Assembly (NCBI GenBank): GCA_032158295.1
Contig: CM063255.1
Location: 9,886,094 to 9,950,093 of the forward strand
Direction of reading: 5' to 3'
DNA length: 64,000 nucleotides
Source: Pycnopodia helianthoides
Taxonomy: Eukaryota > Echinodermata > Asteroidea > Forcipulatida > Asteriidae
In this document: piece after piece, positions 11,744 through 23,516 of the stretch
How positions within the stretch are numbered: position 1 is the first letter of the stretch
How the letters are laid out: every line of letters begins with the position of its first letter
Program-made: the position numbers and the translations under genes
Notes under the pieces: model-generated
Seen by the model: only the letters and a program-made list of their open reading frames with translations
What the model was told of the DNA's origin: nothing
Databases searched by the model: none

Positions 11744-11836
11744 ATTGCTGCTGATGCTGCTGCTGCTGTGGCTGTTACTGCTGCTGCTGTTGTTGTTGAT
11801 GTCGTTGTTGTTGTTGCTGCTGCTGCTGCTGTTGTA
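11744..11836. repeat. Trinucleotide (GCT/GTT)n repeat
   Basis: Imperfect CTG/GTT run. It yields poly-Ala/Thr frames on the minus strand that are not genes. A second similar run lies at 12150-12290. Confidence 0.9.
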
Positions 11837-11883
11837 AAAAAATATATATAATAATGAACGCGTATAATTAACAGTTTGTTAAT

Positions 11884-12110
11884 CAGGTTGGCGTAGTGGT
11901 ATCTTGCCTTGCCTTGCACCTCTGGAGACCCCGGTTCAAATCACACCAGGGCACTATGTGGATTGGGTTTTTCAGTCCCTGCCGGATTACGTGTTCCCCC
12001 CCCCTGGAATATTTCTCTGGGGTTTTCCTCTCACGCCTAAAACTGAAACTTCCGTTGTCTTCTCTCCACGGGGTTCTTGGCTAGTATAGTGATTAAGTTC
12101 GCTTTCTGAG
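11884..12110 (+). repeat. tRNA-derived SINE
   Basis: Starts with GGTTGGCGTAGTGGTATCTT, an A-box-like block, followed about 40 bp later by CCCGGTTCAAATC, a B-box-like block. The tail includes GGGTTTTTCAGTCC and CTCTGGGGTTTTCC. A related head occurs at 49578-49660. Confidence 0.6.
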
Positions 12111-12149
12111 AGTCCTTGGCTTCACAACCAACATTAATAAATGAAATAA

Positions 12150-12290
12150 AACAGTTGTTGTAGTTGCTGCTGTTGCTGCTGCTGCTGTTGTTGCTGCTGT
12201 TTCTGTTGTTGTTGCTGCTGCTGTTGTTCGTGTTCTTGTTCTTTTTTCTTGCTCTTGTTGCTGCAGCCGTTGCTGCTGTTCTGGTTGTTT
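12150..12290. repeat. Trinucleotide (GTT/GCT)n repeat
   Basis: Second imperfect run of GTT and GCT units. Together with 11744-11836 it brackets the SINE. Confidence 0.85.
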
Positions 12291-13318
12291 GTTTAACAAA
12301 ATATACGCTGGCAAATCATAGCTAGGTCTTGGTATACCCAAAATGTCTCGTCATTGCAAGTAAAGGGAAGGAAGGAAATACAAACTGAGTTATTAAAGTT
12401 ATTAAACTTTCTCATTTCAATCGCCTAACACGGGGCATTAAATCTAGATTCCATAATGAGTTGATCATAGCTCCCCTTATACCGCATCGGAGTCCATGGT
12501 ATGGTATTGGGGCACCTCAGTGACTAAACGTTTAATCAGAATTAAAGTATTACAGTTTGTTTCTCTGGAATTTTACAATTTGAATTTTTTAATGCAATTA
12601 AAGGTCATAGAAATTAAACTCTTTCGTGTACAGTTTTTAAAATAACCCATGCTTAGTTTTCCTAAAAGCGTAAAAAAAAAACTAAAACAGAAAATAAACC
12701 CAAGAACAACAGCAACACAAATAAAACGGTGTGACTTGTACACAACAGTATACACAATGATATTGATAATTTTGTATGACCTCATAAAAAAAAATGTAAT
12801 TGTTTTTGTCCTTATTCTAAGACTTCGCAAGGCCAGCCAACAGTTGAATCGAGAGCAAGGCTAGCGGGCTTGGAAAAGAGCATTGTGGAAGGTGACATCC
12901 AATCAGTTTCATGTACGCGTGTCTAACTGCTAATTGCGCTCCCCATCTGAGCCAGCGCATTGTGAACACATTCGATCTACAGTAATTGAGTACTTTCAAG
13001 CGCCACCCTTTACCAAGTTTGTTTGCTGGTGTTTTGATATGCTCTGTATTCTCAGTGCTTTCCAAAGTTCAGCGGGAAAAGAAATCTACAAACACTAATC
13101 TGATGGGATTCAAACCGATGATCCCGGCAAAGTCCAAACCAATTGATTCTGTCCGAATTATATATAACAAGATTTATCTTTTAAATTCAATATTTACGGT
13201 CTGGTATTGAAAAGGTATCTGTTGGTGGACTATAGGCGTTCCGCGTGTACTTGCAAGCACCATCATTTACTAAGTTTTTTTGATTGTGTTTTATGTAAAA
13301 TCATACCGTAACACCCTT
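12291..13318. other. Intron sequence, no gene seen
   Basis: AT-rich. Several open frames of 60-85 codons overlap on both strands but lack conserved motifs. No exon was recognised. Confidence 0.5.
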
Positions 13319-13385
13319 CACAAGGTTTCTGCCTTTTGATTGGTTTAGAGCGCGTCACATTTAATCAAAAGGCAGAAACCTTGTG
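13319..13385. repeat. Perfect 23 bp inverted repeat (hairpin)
   Basis: CACAAGGTTTCTGCCTTTTG plus ATT is followed after a ~21 nt loop by its exact reverse complement ending at 13385. The perfect match suggests a recent element end pair or a conserved hairpin. Confidence 0.9.
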
Positions 13386-13907
13386 CTCGAACTCGACGTG
13401 CTTTTTGGGCGCAGCAAACAATGTACTATACCCATAGCAACCAGTGTACTAAATCCATAGCGAAAAATCATTTTGTGGTACATAGACGTCTAGGCGCAAT
13501 ATATATGTTGGGTGTTATAAACAGATATTTAATTATTTTACTCGTGCTATTGTTAGAACTATTACTCCCTCGGTCGGTGATCCCATGAGCGTTCTATTTT
13601 CCCGAGGCGAATCGAAGCAGTCAATACTAGATAGTGTAGTTAAATTTACTCTTCAAATACCAGTAATGTAATTTTACATTTACAGTTTGTACTGATTAAT
13701 ATTTCTAATAACAGTGAGTCCATGATATTTCTTTTTATGTCATCCCTTTCAGTGGAACGAAAATATAAATGAAAGATAATGAGTTCAGGAAGCAATGCAC
13801 AAAGATTTAAAAAATAAGTAATTAGCAAACTTTTACATTATATGCGTGTGTCATGAAAACTTGCTCCGATTTGGTAGTATTAATATTATTAGTAATAATA
13901 ACAACAT
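13386..13907. other. Intron sequence, no feature seen
   Basis: AT-rich, with no coding or repeat signal beyond short A/T runs. Confidence 0.5.
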
Positions 13908-14291
13908 TTAAAGGCACATTACAGAATTGGTTTTCGCTAACAAAACATTTGCTGGCAGTGTAAGCACTTTATGTAATCCACCATATGCATAAACTGACAA
14001 ACCTGTAGAAGTTTGAGATCGATCGGCCATCTGGGTCACGAGAAAATAGTGAAAAACCGATTACACATTTGCATGAAATCATATAGGTTCAACAAATGAA
14101 TAAAACGCTCACTGAGCGATAAACTCCAATCGGAAAATTAGTTTATTCATTTCTCATCAAATATGGCATTTCAGACAGAAATATTTCAAGGGATGTTTTC
14201 TACTATCATCATCATTAGACCGTGTAAGTTTTATGTAAATCTGTGATCAAAAGTATATTTTACAATTACCAATTCTGTAATGTTCCTTTAA
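13908..14291 (+). mobile_element. TTAA-flanked MITE, family A copy 4
   Basis: Full-length copy between TTAA at 13908-13911 and TTAA at 14288-14291. It is very close to copy 1 across the core GATCGATCGGCCATCTGGG and the TCATCATCATTAGACCG segment. Confidence 0.9.
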
Positions 14292-14792
14292 AACGCGCAC
14301 ATTATCCACCCATATAGTGCTCAAAGCACCTAAACGAATACAGTACAACTAATAAGTACATACATGAACAAAAGAGAATGAAAATGCATTTAAAATATGC
14401 CAGGGAAGGCTAGAAACATCGAATGCGTTTTGAGTTGAGATTCAGGGACTGAATGTTTGAATGTGCAGCGGTAACAAGTTTTACAAGCGAAGAGCAGCTG
14501 TAGCAAATGCTCTGTCCATCTAAGTTCTTTTGGAACGAGCTCGACCACACTTTGTAAGAAATTTGCTCTCGAACAGGAAGCTGAGTGAAGAGATTATAAA
14601 ACAGAAGCAATGCGGGATGATCGTCTTGTATTTGTTACAAGACGTGCTGCAGCATTTTAGCAGTATGCTGTATAAACGATTGTATTTGATTGTTAGGTAA
14701 GCCAAAAAGTACAGAGTTATTTGTCATACAAAACGTATATTTGCAATAATATAATGTCCTTCAAAAGTATTTTTGAAAATTGGTTGACTTAC
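14292..14792. other. Intron sequence next to the first receptor exon
   Basis: No exon was recognised. The first bases of the intron as read on the minus strand are GTAAGTCAACC, a good donor. Confidence 0.5.
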
Positions 14793-15035
14793 CGCTGTGT
14801 CCCTGTTGATCATCACAATCTGAAAGCCCGATAGGATACCATCATCGGCATTGATATCGTCAACGGCGAGCCTAGTGGCCGGTTCCAGCGTCCCTCCAGC
14901 TGCCCATGAGCCAGTCATGGGGAACAGCCCTAAGAGATGAAGCCTCGTCAAATTATGATTGTCCGAACACTCGCACCGGGAGCTGAACAGGACAACTAGA
15001 CATAGCAATAGAAACTCGTACATTTTTCTGAACAT
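14793..15035 (-). CDS. GABA-B receptor-like, first coding exon
   Basis: This exon of 81 codons starts at the ATG at 15035 and ends at GCG followed by GTAAGT. The first ~24 residues (MFRKMYEFLLLCLVVLFSSR...) form a typical signal peptide. The mature start reads RLHLLGLFPMTGSWAAGG, then EPATRLAVDDIN, then GFQIVMINRDTA. This is the first strand, ligand-pocket loop and first helix of the GABA-B/Venus-flytrap receptor fold (compare G(L/A)FPM(T/S)G.W..G, PA..(L/M)A(V/L)(D/E)D(V/I)N). The family are plasma-membrane class C GPCRs that bind GABA or related ligands as dimers. The next exon is at 3375-3515. Only about 128 residues of an expected 800 or more lie in the window. The start is supported by the signal peptide and lack of an upstream in-frame alternative in the vicinity. 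Confidence 0.88.
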
Positions 15036-17518
15036 CCTTTGCCGCTATGTATGCGATTGATACACCAGTCCCTCGTTGCTTTTTTTCTTTTCAGCGAATT
15101 GCAGAAAAGGGGGTCTTGATGTTTTATAAGTAAGTACGTTCGGCGCGTCACGTCACCGATGTTGACGTACTAGCTCAAAGATTCGACGCAGTAAACTCCA
15201 AATCTTCATATCGGCCGGTCGTTACACTGTGTTATAACTCCCATTGTGATTAAGGTCAGTTTGGCCAGTAAGTAGTTTGCATTCAGCTACAATTTTCAAA
15301 TTAGGTAATGATGGACAGCCAAGTCAACCAAACAAAGATATCAAATGGAAACAAAACGAAGTTCATTGCATAGCTAACAGTTTACCAAAATATCTGCATT
15401 TGAAGACTGAGCATCCTACGGATTTCACATCAACAGATCAAAGATGTTGCTGATTCTGGTTTATGTTTCACCACTTTATGTTTGAGCGGTCGTGAAAGAA
15501 GCAATTAATAATGGCATCGATCAACACAGTAAGGCACACATCCTGAAAGTGATTGCTGCAAGTCCAACAAGCATTGTATGTTTATTTGTAATAACGAGGG
15601 CAGGCGCGGTTCTAGAGCCACATCTTTCGGGGGGCTAGACCTTTTGCACGTGACGTCACCCTATAACTTTTGCTACTGCTATTTCATTTTGGGAGTTGAA
15701 AAACGAACATTACAGCGCATTTTTCATGTATTTGGCGCGTAATAAGTAGAAAGATACAATGATCAAACAACACATGATGCAGTTGCCTGCAAATTATTTT
15801 GACTTCAAAACGGTGGACAAAACAAAAGCTTGCAGTGGTGTAACGACTTTGAATGAGATTATTATGGGATGTTTTTAGAGGGAAGAGTGAAATCATATAT
15901 GTAGCCGTGTGCAATCAAGTCAAAGGATGAGATAATGGGACCCCAAATCTTTTTTTTTATAGTATTTGATATAAGCATCATATAGAGAGGTTTCATTAAT
16001 GGACAAACAAAGAAAAATAATAGGACCGGAACGCACTCATAGTGTTCAAAAAGCTCACAAATTTGTCAGTTATGAAGATTCTCTCCGTGACGAGTGAAAA
16101 TCATGTATTGAAAGGCAAGCTTTAAAAAAAAACTTTTGAGGCATCAAGTGTATAGTTCTTTTAAGAAAATGGGGGAAGCCTGGGGGCTGGACGGAATGAA
16201 GGGAGTGAGGGTGTGCGAGAAAGAGAGTGGAGACCGTATAACATTTATAACCAGTCTGCAGCATATTAGTGATGTGTTAATTGAAGTGCGGAAAAATGGA
16301 AGCTAGGCCCTATTATATCCAGAGGTAGCCATCGAGGAATAATTAGGAAGAGAAACGTTGTGAAATTATTGTCCCATGACTGTGGTGTGGTCTCGTAATC
16401 AATCATCATATGACTGTTTGTTGTTTAAGTGGGAGACAAAGGTCTCTGTCTTTTGAAAAGTCAGTGGGCAATGTTTAAAATAGACTTTTCTTTGATGTTT
16501 TCAAGCCTCCTTATACTAATATAAAAAGGGAGGTTTTTAGGAAGGGGGAGGAAAAGAGATTAGAACTTACTAAAAATTATTTTTTTCCGGTGATAATTTG
16601 TTGAGCCACTTGTGTTTTATCACCGCATCGTCTTAATATCCAAACTGAGATTGGTGTTGATGTTCATGTAATACAAAACAAAACGAGGCGGAAGCGCGAT
16701 GGCGGAAACCGCAAATTCTAAGCACCGCGCTTGTCTGACGTGAAACATTTAACCATACATGTATTCTGGTCCAAGACCTTAGTACATGTATATGTGAAAA
16801 GACCGTGCAAATCTATTCATTTTCAATTTTTTATGAAGATCCAGTATTTTCAAGCTTGTATCTTCCCCATGTATTTTTCCCTTGCATTGGGCTCCAAGTC
16901 CAAATTCAGTTTTGCGATTCACTAATTTTCCAACATGATTTTCCAACAACCGTTTTTCGTTTTTGCCTTGTTGGTAAAGTCACAGGCCTATATAAAGCTT
17001 TCGATTTCAGAAATAGGAGAGCAACTAATTAAAAAAAAACAATAAATTCCCCCGGCACTCTCATTCAAATGTTTTACCTTTGATCTTTCTGTGCGACGGT
17101 AACAAAATGAAGAGTATTTGAATGGAGGCCGGATTCTAGAATGCGAGGTCATCGAAACTACAATGACAACCGGGATTGCAGCGCCATGGACACACCTCCA
17201 TTAGTCTAACGAAGACTTCACGAGGACAAAAGAGCACTGCGAAGCATTGCATTGTTTGTTAATCATAACAGAGGAAACGGATTCTGATTGATATTAAATA
17301 TATAATATATCTCGCCTCTTCACTTTTATGGTACATGTCAAGCGGTGTAGCATTAATGGCTGTTGGGTTGTGTTTAATCCAAAATCTGCTATTACGCTTA
17401 CACCAAACGTATATAGCTTGAACGATATTCGAACCTCATGTTGTGAGACTACCCCCTCGCTCTGTCAAAACACCCTGATCCCTTTTGTTAAAGTCCTCGG
17501 TTACAACAGGTAGACACG

Positions 17519-17519
<1 letters not shown>
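15036..17519. other. Upstream region of the receptor gene, no gene seen
   Basis: Presumed 5' flank and UTR of the minus-strand receptor gene at its left end. Open frames of 60-76 codons occur near 15684, 16070 and 16731 without conserved motifs. No TATA box or other promoter element can be asserted. Confidence 0.45.
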
Positions 17520-17575
<56 letters not shown>

Positions 17576-17750
17576 CCTTACGGATCCGGTTTGTGGGGTA
17601 CTGCTATTGTTGTTCTATTATTCCCTTTTCTGAAGAATTCCCTTGTGGGGCCCAATTGTTCCTATTGAAATGACCTTGTGGGGTCCATTGTTCCATTGTT
17701 GTCAGGACCCCACATATGCCCTTCTGTGTGTACACACACACACACACACG

Positions 17751-17782
<32 letters not shown>

Positions 17783-17939
17783 TCCTTACGGATCCGGTTT
17801 GTGGGGTACTGCTATTGTTGTTCTATTATTCCCTTTTCTGAAGAATTCCCTTGTGGGGCCCAATTGTTCCTATTGAAATGACCTTGTGGGGTCCATTGTT
17901 CCATTGTTGTCAGGACCCCACATATGCCCTTGTGTGTGT

Positions 17940-17987
<48 letters not shown>

Positions 17988-18132
17988 GTGTGTAATGACC
18001 TGCAATCGTGGACCCTCCTTTGTTCAACTCTTTGTCCTGACAAACGTGGACCCCATTGTTTTCCTTTGTGATAGCAAACGTGGACCTATTGTCCCTTTTG
18101 TTGTAAGTCCACGGTTTGAATGTCACTACAAA

Positions 18133-18202
<70 letters not shown>

Positions 18203-18205
18203 GAC
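17520..18205. repeat. Composite CA-microsatellite array with conserved modules
   Basis: Long (CA)n tracts alternate with unique modules. Module U1 starts TCCTTACGGATCCGGTTTGT, passes TGTGGGGTCCATTG and ends near GACCCCACATATGCCCTT; it appears twice, near 17572-17735 and 17782-17940. Module U2 starts GTGTGTAATGACCTGCAATC and carries repeated CGTGGACC blocks, at about 17988-18135. The same modules recur in reverse orientation at 25345-25922. The open frames of 61-135 codons across it are products of the repeats. Confidence 0.9.
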
Positions 18206-18640
18206 GAAGAAGGAAACAAATAACTTATTTAATACAATGGTGTAGTTAATAAATAATAAACCAAGACTGACTGTACAAGTAACTATCCCTTTAACTGTTC
18301 TTGTAGCACGAGCATTTCTTAACATTTCTCATTCCACGAGTGACGTCACATATTATTCATCATGATCAAGGCTATTTTTAGTGGGCGTTCCCAGGAAACA
18401 TATACAGGGGTTCAAAACACTTAAACTTTCCGTTGTTTTTTTTAAATTGATAACGAGTTTGAACAAGCATATCGTGGTCAGTGCAGTATGGCATACATCA
18501 TTAAAAATGTGGGTCATACTTTGCTAATGACCCAGAAAAGAAATTAATTCATTTTAAGCGAAAGCCTACTGGCAGTGGTAGCAAGCATTCGTGTGAAGTG
18601 CACCATCAATACAAATTTAAAAAAAAAAAAATTATTACGC
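18206..18640. other. No feature seen
   Basis: Unassigned AT-rich sequence between the CA array and the paired hairpins. Confidence 0.5.
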
Positions 18641-18916
18641 AAAACCTGAGTCTCCGAAGATCGCTTGCGGGCAGCGATTTTTTTTTCTGCAGCACACGTC
18701 GGCTATGGAGTAAACAGTTAAGAGATAGGCTGTTCTTCCCTATCCCTTAACTGTTGACTCCTTAGCCAGCGTGTGCTGCAGAACAAAAATGTGCGTGCGG
18801 GCAGCACATTAATTTTCTGCAGCACACGTCGGCTATGGAGTCAACAGTTAAGGGATAGGGAAGAACAGCCTATCTCTTAACTGTTGACTGTATTGACGGA
18901 GTACGTTGCAGAAAAC
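18641..18916. repeat. Two tandem long hairpins, about 130 bp period
   Basis: The first hairpin runs from CTGCAGCACACG at 18687 to its complement CGTGTGCTGCAG ending at 18781, with arms of about 40 bp including ACAGTTAAG and CTTAACTGT. A second copy starts at 18817, preceded by the same GCGGGCAGC lead-in. It is intact to about 18890, then its last ~25 bp are diverged. The central CTGTTCTTCC is inverted in the second copy (GGAAGAACAG). Confidence 0.85.
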
Positions 18917-19545
18917 AAATTGTGAGGTTTCCGTTTGGTTCTTGCCCTCAATGCTGGCCAGAGATGCGTTTGGTACACGCTGCCACCTCGCCAAACGTTG
19001 ATGGACTGAACGTTCTTGGTGAAAATACAGTGTGACAGTTTTGTTGCCGAACAGGATAGGCACTGCATTCAACTGGAACGTTCACAGGTGACTTTCATTG
19101 CATCTTTTTTCCCGAAAATGTTGCCACTTAATCAGCTTTACGTTGACCAAAAAACAACAAAAAATCGATTACCCTATATCTTTTAAAGACGAAAACCCAT
19201 GCAAGCAGGGTTGCTAATTTGGATTGAAATATCCACCTGCCATCCAATCGGGATTTGCTTTGCGCTTTGAAGGAAAAACTTACCTTGTATGTACGCCATT
19301 TTTTCTAAATACCTGTGTTATCTTGTGTTGGTAGTTCAAATCCACGGGATGGTTAGGGTTTTGAGTTGTAATTGTGTATTGTGTTGTAGGAGTGGTAGTC
19401 GAATCACAAACCGACCCATGAGATCGAGAGAAGATTTCACGCAGTAGCAAAGAGTCTGTTTTTTGTGGTAATTGTGTATTGTGTATATACACACCTAGTG
19501 TACGACTTTACCAATGCAGCCGCTGCGGCAATAGAACATGGTTAA
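18917..19545. other. No gene seen
   Basis: A 74-codon minus-strand frame at 18848-19072 partly overlaps the hairpins and has no recognisable motif. Nothing else was identified. Confidence 0.45.
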
Positions 19546-19889
19546 TTAAAGGTATTGTACACTTTTGGTAACAGCTCAAAATCAGTGTCGTGACATATTG
19601 TGTGATTAAACATATGCATGAACAAACAAACCTGTGAAAGTTTGAGCTCAATTGGTCACCGAGGTCACAAGAAAATAGTGAAAAGAGATCTTATGTGTTT
19701 TCGGTTTTTTCAAATTATCGCGCGCGATAATTACTATTGTTTTACTCGTTTCTCAGAAACGATAGCATTTTAAGCAGAAATATTTTAAGGAACCCTTTCT
19801 ACCATTACTTACTTTAAATTATGTAAGTTATGTGTGAATCTATGAACATTGTGTTTTTCGATCTTACCAATAGTGTACAGGGCCTTTAA
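19546..19889 (+). mobile_element. TTAA-flanked MITE, family B copy 2
   Basis: TTAA at both edges and ends TTAAAGGTATTGTACACTTT / AATAGTGTACAGGGCCTTTAA trimmed by one base each side of a short mismatch. The core GAAAGTTTGAGCTCAATTGG, then GGTCACAAGAAAATAGTGAA, is homologous to the family A core. Confidence 0.8.
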
Positions 19890-19959
19890 ACATCATAAAA
19901 AGCTGTTGTGTAAAAACTTGTATTGAACAACAAATACTACCAGCCTCATTTCTTTTTTC

Positions 19960-20810
19960 GCCATATTTGGATGGTAAAGCCATAATTCTTTCAATTTCGT
20001 CAGTATATGAGGGCAGCTGATTAAATGGGGATTTTAGTTCGTTTTTTTCCAGGGCTGTCTTCCATTATGTTTTCCCGATTAACCTTTCTGCTATAATGTA
20101 ATGCGAAGTAAAGTAAAGTGGAGTTAAGTCATGAAAGCTTCCAATTTCATCATTACTAGGGCAACTGATGATGTGGGAATTTAATATGTGTTTTTCCCCA
20201 GCACTCTCCTCCAATTTTTCTCATTTACCTTAATTCTGCTATTCATTGGAATACATGTATAATGCATTATAAAGTAAAGTAGAGTAAAGTCATAAAGCTT
20301 TCGATTTCATCATTACTAGGGCAACTGGTGATGTGGGATTATTTTTGTTTTTCCCCCAGCACTGTCCTTTACATCTTTTCCCCTTGTCCTTGATTCTGCT
20401 ATTCATTGGAGTACATGCATAAAGCAAAATAAAGTAAAGTAAAGTAAAGTTATACAGCTTCCGATTTCCTCATTACTATAGGCAACTGGTGATGTGGGGA
20501 TTTTAATGTTGTTTCCCCCAGCACTCTCCTCTATTTTTCCCCTTGACCTTAGTTCTGCTAATCATTGGAATACAGGTATAAAGCAAAGTAAAGTAAAGTA
20601 GAGTAAAGTCATAAAGTTTCCGATTTCAACAATACTAGGGCAACTGATGATGTGGGGATTTTAATTTTGTTTTTCCCAAGCACTCTCCTCCATCTTAGAT
20701 CTGCTATTCATTGGAATACGTGTAAAGCTAAGTAGAGTAAAGTCATACAGCTTCTGATTTCATCATTACTAGGGCAACTGATGATATGGGGGATTTTAAT
20801 TTCGTATTTC
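19960..20810. repeat. Tandem array, about 160 bp unit, five to six copies
   Basis: CATTACTAGGGCAACTG or a close variant recurs near 20151, 20311, 20471, 20629 and 20764. Each is followed by GATGTGGG, a T-rich TTTTTCCC block, GCACTCTCCTCC and a CTGCTATTCATTGGA block. Units are joined by AGTAAAGTAAAGT runs. A first, weaker copy starts near 19960. The final unit is shortened to about 135 bp. Confidence 0.88.
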
Positions 20811-23516
20811 CCGAGCGCTCATCTCCATTAAGCTTTCCCTTGGCCTTCATTATGCTATTCTTCGGGATAATTATAGGCAGTGTATACATACTTGTATTGA
20901 ATTGTGCGACAGCAACACAATTGAGATACTTGATTAGAGAGCAAGCAAATGAGGGAAAAGTCATTGAAAGTGCAATGGCAATCAGGATGAGAGCTGAAAC
21001 TATAAAGGCTTTCTCCTGGTTCATCTATCTTGTTACGTAATTACCCTTATTGTTAAAGGTCGGGTCGTCTATTGGTTTTTGTCATTAACAAATTACTGAT
21101 TGACATATAAAGTCACATATGAAAGTTTTAGCTGAATACAGTGTCGACTTGCTGTGAAAAAGAGCAACAAACTATTACGGTATAGTTTCATATGAACGTC
21201 GATTCCATCCACGTTTTAGGGAGGTGACAGCGGGTACCAACCGCATCTCTGGCGGCAGGATTTGCGAACGGACACCAACCCTTTGGAATCTGAGAAACGA
21301 TGCAGGCATGAATCGTTTCTTCGAGTCTCATGTTTTTGGTTGAAAAATTATCCAAATCATATCACTCCGATTCAAATGTTTTTTGGTTGAAAAATTATCC
21401 AAACCTTATAACTTCGAAGGGAATCCTTTCTAACCATTAGCAGTTGCAGTGCTTCTCACCAAGTATTGTGAAAATGCATATCCGATGACAGACATATGAA
21501 AACAAAATAATGGATTGGTTATCGTGAAACGAATTGTAAAATAAAATTCGTTTACAAATATAAAACGAATTACCCGTTATCCCTGGGGATGCTGTTGATA
21601 GACTCCCGGGCAATTATACATTCGTAACCGTGTATTGGATGCTCAACAATTAAGTTAAATTTTTGTTGTATCCACATTTTTTGCTCTTTTATTATTACGC
21701 TGTTGTCATAATTTTTTTGGATCACCTTGAGACTATTGAAGACTCGTATAAAGCCTGTCATTGAATTAAAACAAACATTGAAAGTGTGTTGCTTTTAAAA
21801 CATACAATACATATTTGATTTCGAAATTCTCAACACGATGGGTATTTTGTTATGTTTATTTTTTAATTTATTTGTTATCTATTTAGTGTTTACATGCTGA
21901 ACCAGCAAAACAAGCTATATAACAGTAGAGACAAGCGACCTGGAAACAAAGACCAACACCAACAGGTCCAAGACCAAGACCAAGGCCGATCCGAAACCAG
22001 AAAAGTCCAACTGATGGAACTGGGACATCGAGACTCATATACACCAATGTGTGTCAATCTCGGATGGGGTTCGAACCCACACAATAACAACACAAATAAT
22101 ATGTTTGTTATCCACGAGGCAAATTTATAAACATACTCCTAATATATCATCAAAACAAGTATTGCTAAAATCAGACTCACAGGAAAAGGAGACAAATACA
22201 GACTTGGGAAAATAATCATGGTTTGTTTAATATTCACTTTAACAAACAAAGCACGTTTTGCTAACTCACATTGCTAAAAAATTTTCTTTTCAGGACGTCT
22301 CTATAAGGAAAACAAAACAAAACTAGGTTTGCAAAAGCTTTTTCAAAAGCTTTCACTGCTGCTACGGTCAACATATTTCCCTGGAGACTCGGACTATAGT
22401 CTGTTAATTTCACAACTGTGGGCGGCCCTGTAAGCTGATTGCAATTTAGATTGCTTTTCATTTTCCGGATGGGGTGTTGCTCTCTATACGACCTTGTGTA
22501 AAACGTAACACCGTTGTTTGCGCTGGCGGAATACCCCTCGGGTATGAACGTGTGTTTTGTACTACCTGTCCTTTATTATCCCACTTAAATTGTTGTAATT
22601 AACCATAATGACTTGTTTTACTACCGTATCCCTGTTCCGACTACGTGATTACATATCAAAGTATACTCCGTCAGATTTGGTGTCGAAAAATATTTGAAAG
22701 AGCTTGATGATAAACAACTTTGTCAAAGAGTTTGACCACCGACCTTTCCTTCAAGCACCCACAGGCCAAGAGCCGAGCCACACGGTTGAAATCTTTGGGG
22801 ACATCCTTTGTTGTTCTATGGAAAATACAGAGGTACATCAAAGGGAGTAGCTATAACCCCTTACAAAGTTCAAATCACTTTGTATTACAACACACATTAG
22901 CATCACTGCACTATAATTATACCGAATGATATGGTCAAAATCTGTGGGGGACAGCCATAACGTGCAATGGAAAATACGGAGAATCACACCCTCTGATGAG
23001 GTACATCAGAAGGGAGTGGCTGACCCCTTACAAAGTTCAAATCACTGTATTAAAAAAACACTTTTAGTATCAGTAAGAATAACCATCATGTGTGTATTAT
23101 AATAATTGGCTGTCTTCAAATCATGTTAAAAACGCCACCGAGCAGAGGAACCAGGCAGAAGATGATGTGGTGTTTAAATTAATTCAGCTTGCTCGAAAAG
23201 CAGTGACCGAATGACGTAGTTGTGTGCACTTTCCCTCCAAAATGCAGCACCGGGTTACTAAGCTATGCCATGATTGGTCACACGAAACACTTGTACTAAA
23301 CACTACGCCTGATAGGCTAAAGCTTTGGGCTGTGATTGGTTAAAACTTTGGCTGTGTTTGGCCCAACACGTGAATATAGGTTTTGTCACGATGCAGCTAT
23401 TTTGATAAAATCCTTTATGCTTGGGCAATCACGGGTTACTGATATATAATCCCTAAACCCCAGAAATAATTTGCTACTTTAGGTGATACTAGTTCTTGTC
23501 TGTATCTCGGGCGAAC
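20811..23516. other. Gene-poor interval with small duplications
   Basis: An 84-codon frame starting inside the tandem array (20786-21040) has a hydrophobic stretch but no family match by eye. TTTTTGGTTGAAAAATTATC is repeated near 21334 and 21381. A segment with CCTTACAAAGTTCAAATCAC is duplicated imperfectly near 22860 and 23026. A B-box-like GGGGTTCGAACCC near 22066 suggests a SINE remnant. No gene can be supported. Confidence 0.5.

Noticed and set aside
17812..18249. Open frames of 132-135 codons
   Set aside because: They consist of (CA)n/(TG)n translated as Thr-His or Val-Cys plus repeat modules; not genes.
20150..20780. CRISPR-like spaced repeats
   Set aside because: Units of ~160 bp repeat along their whole length in an animal genome; there are no unique spacers.
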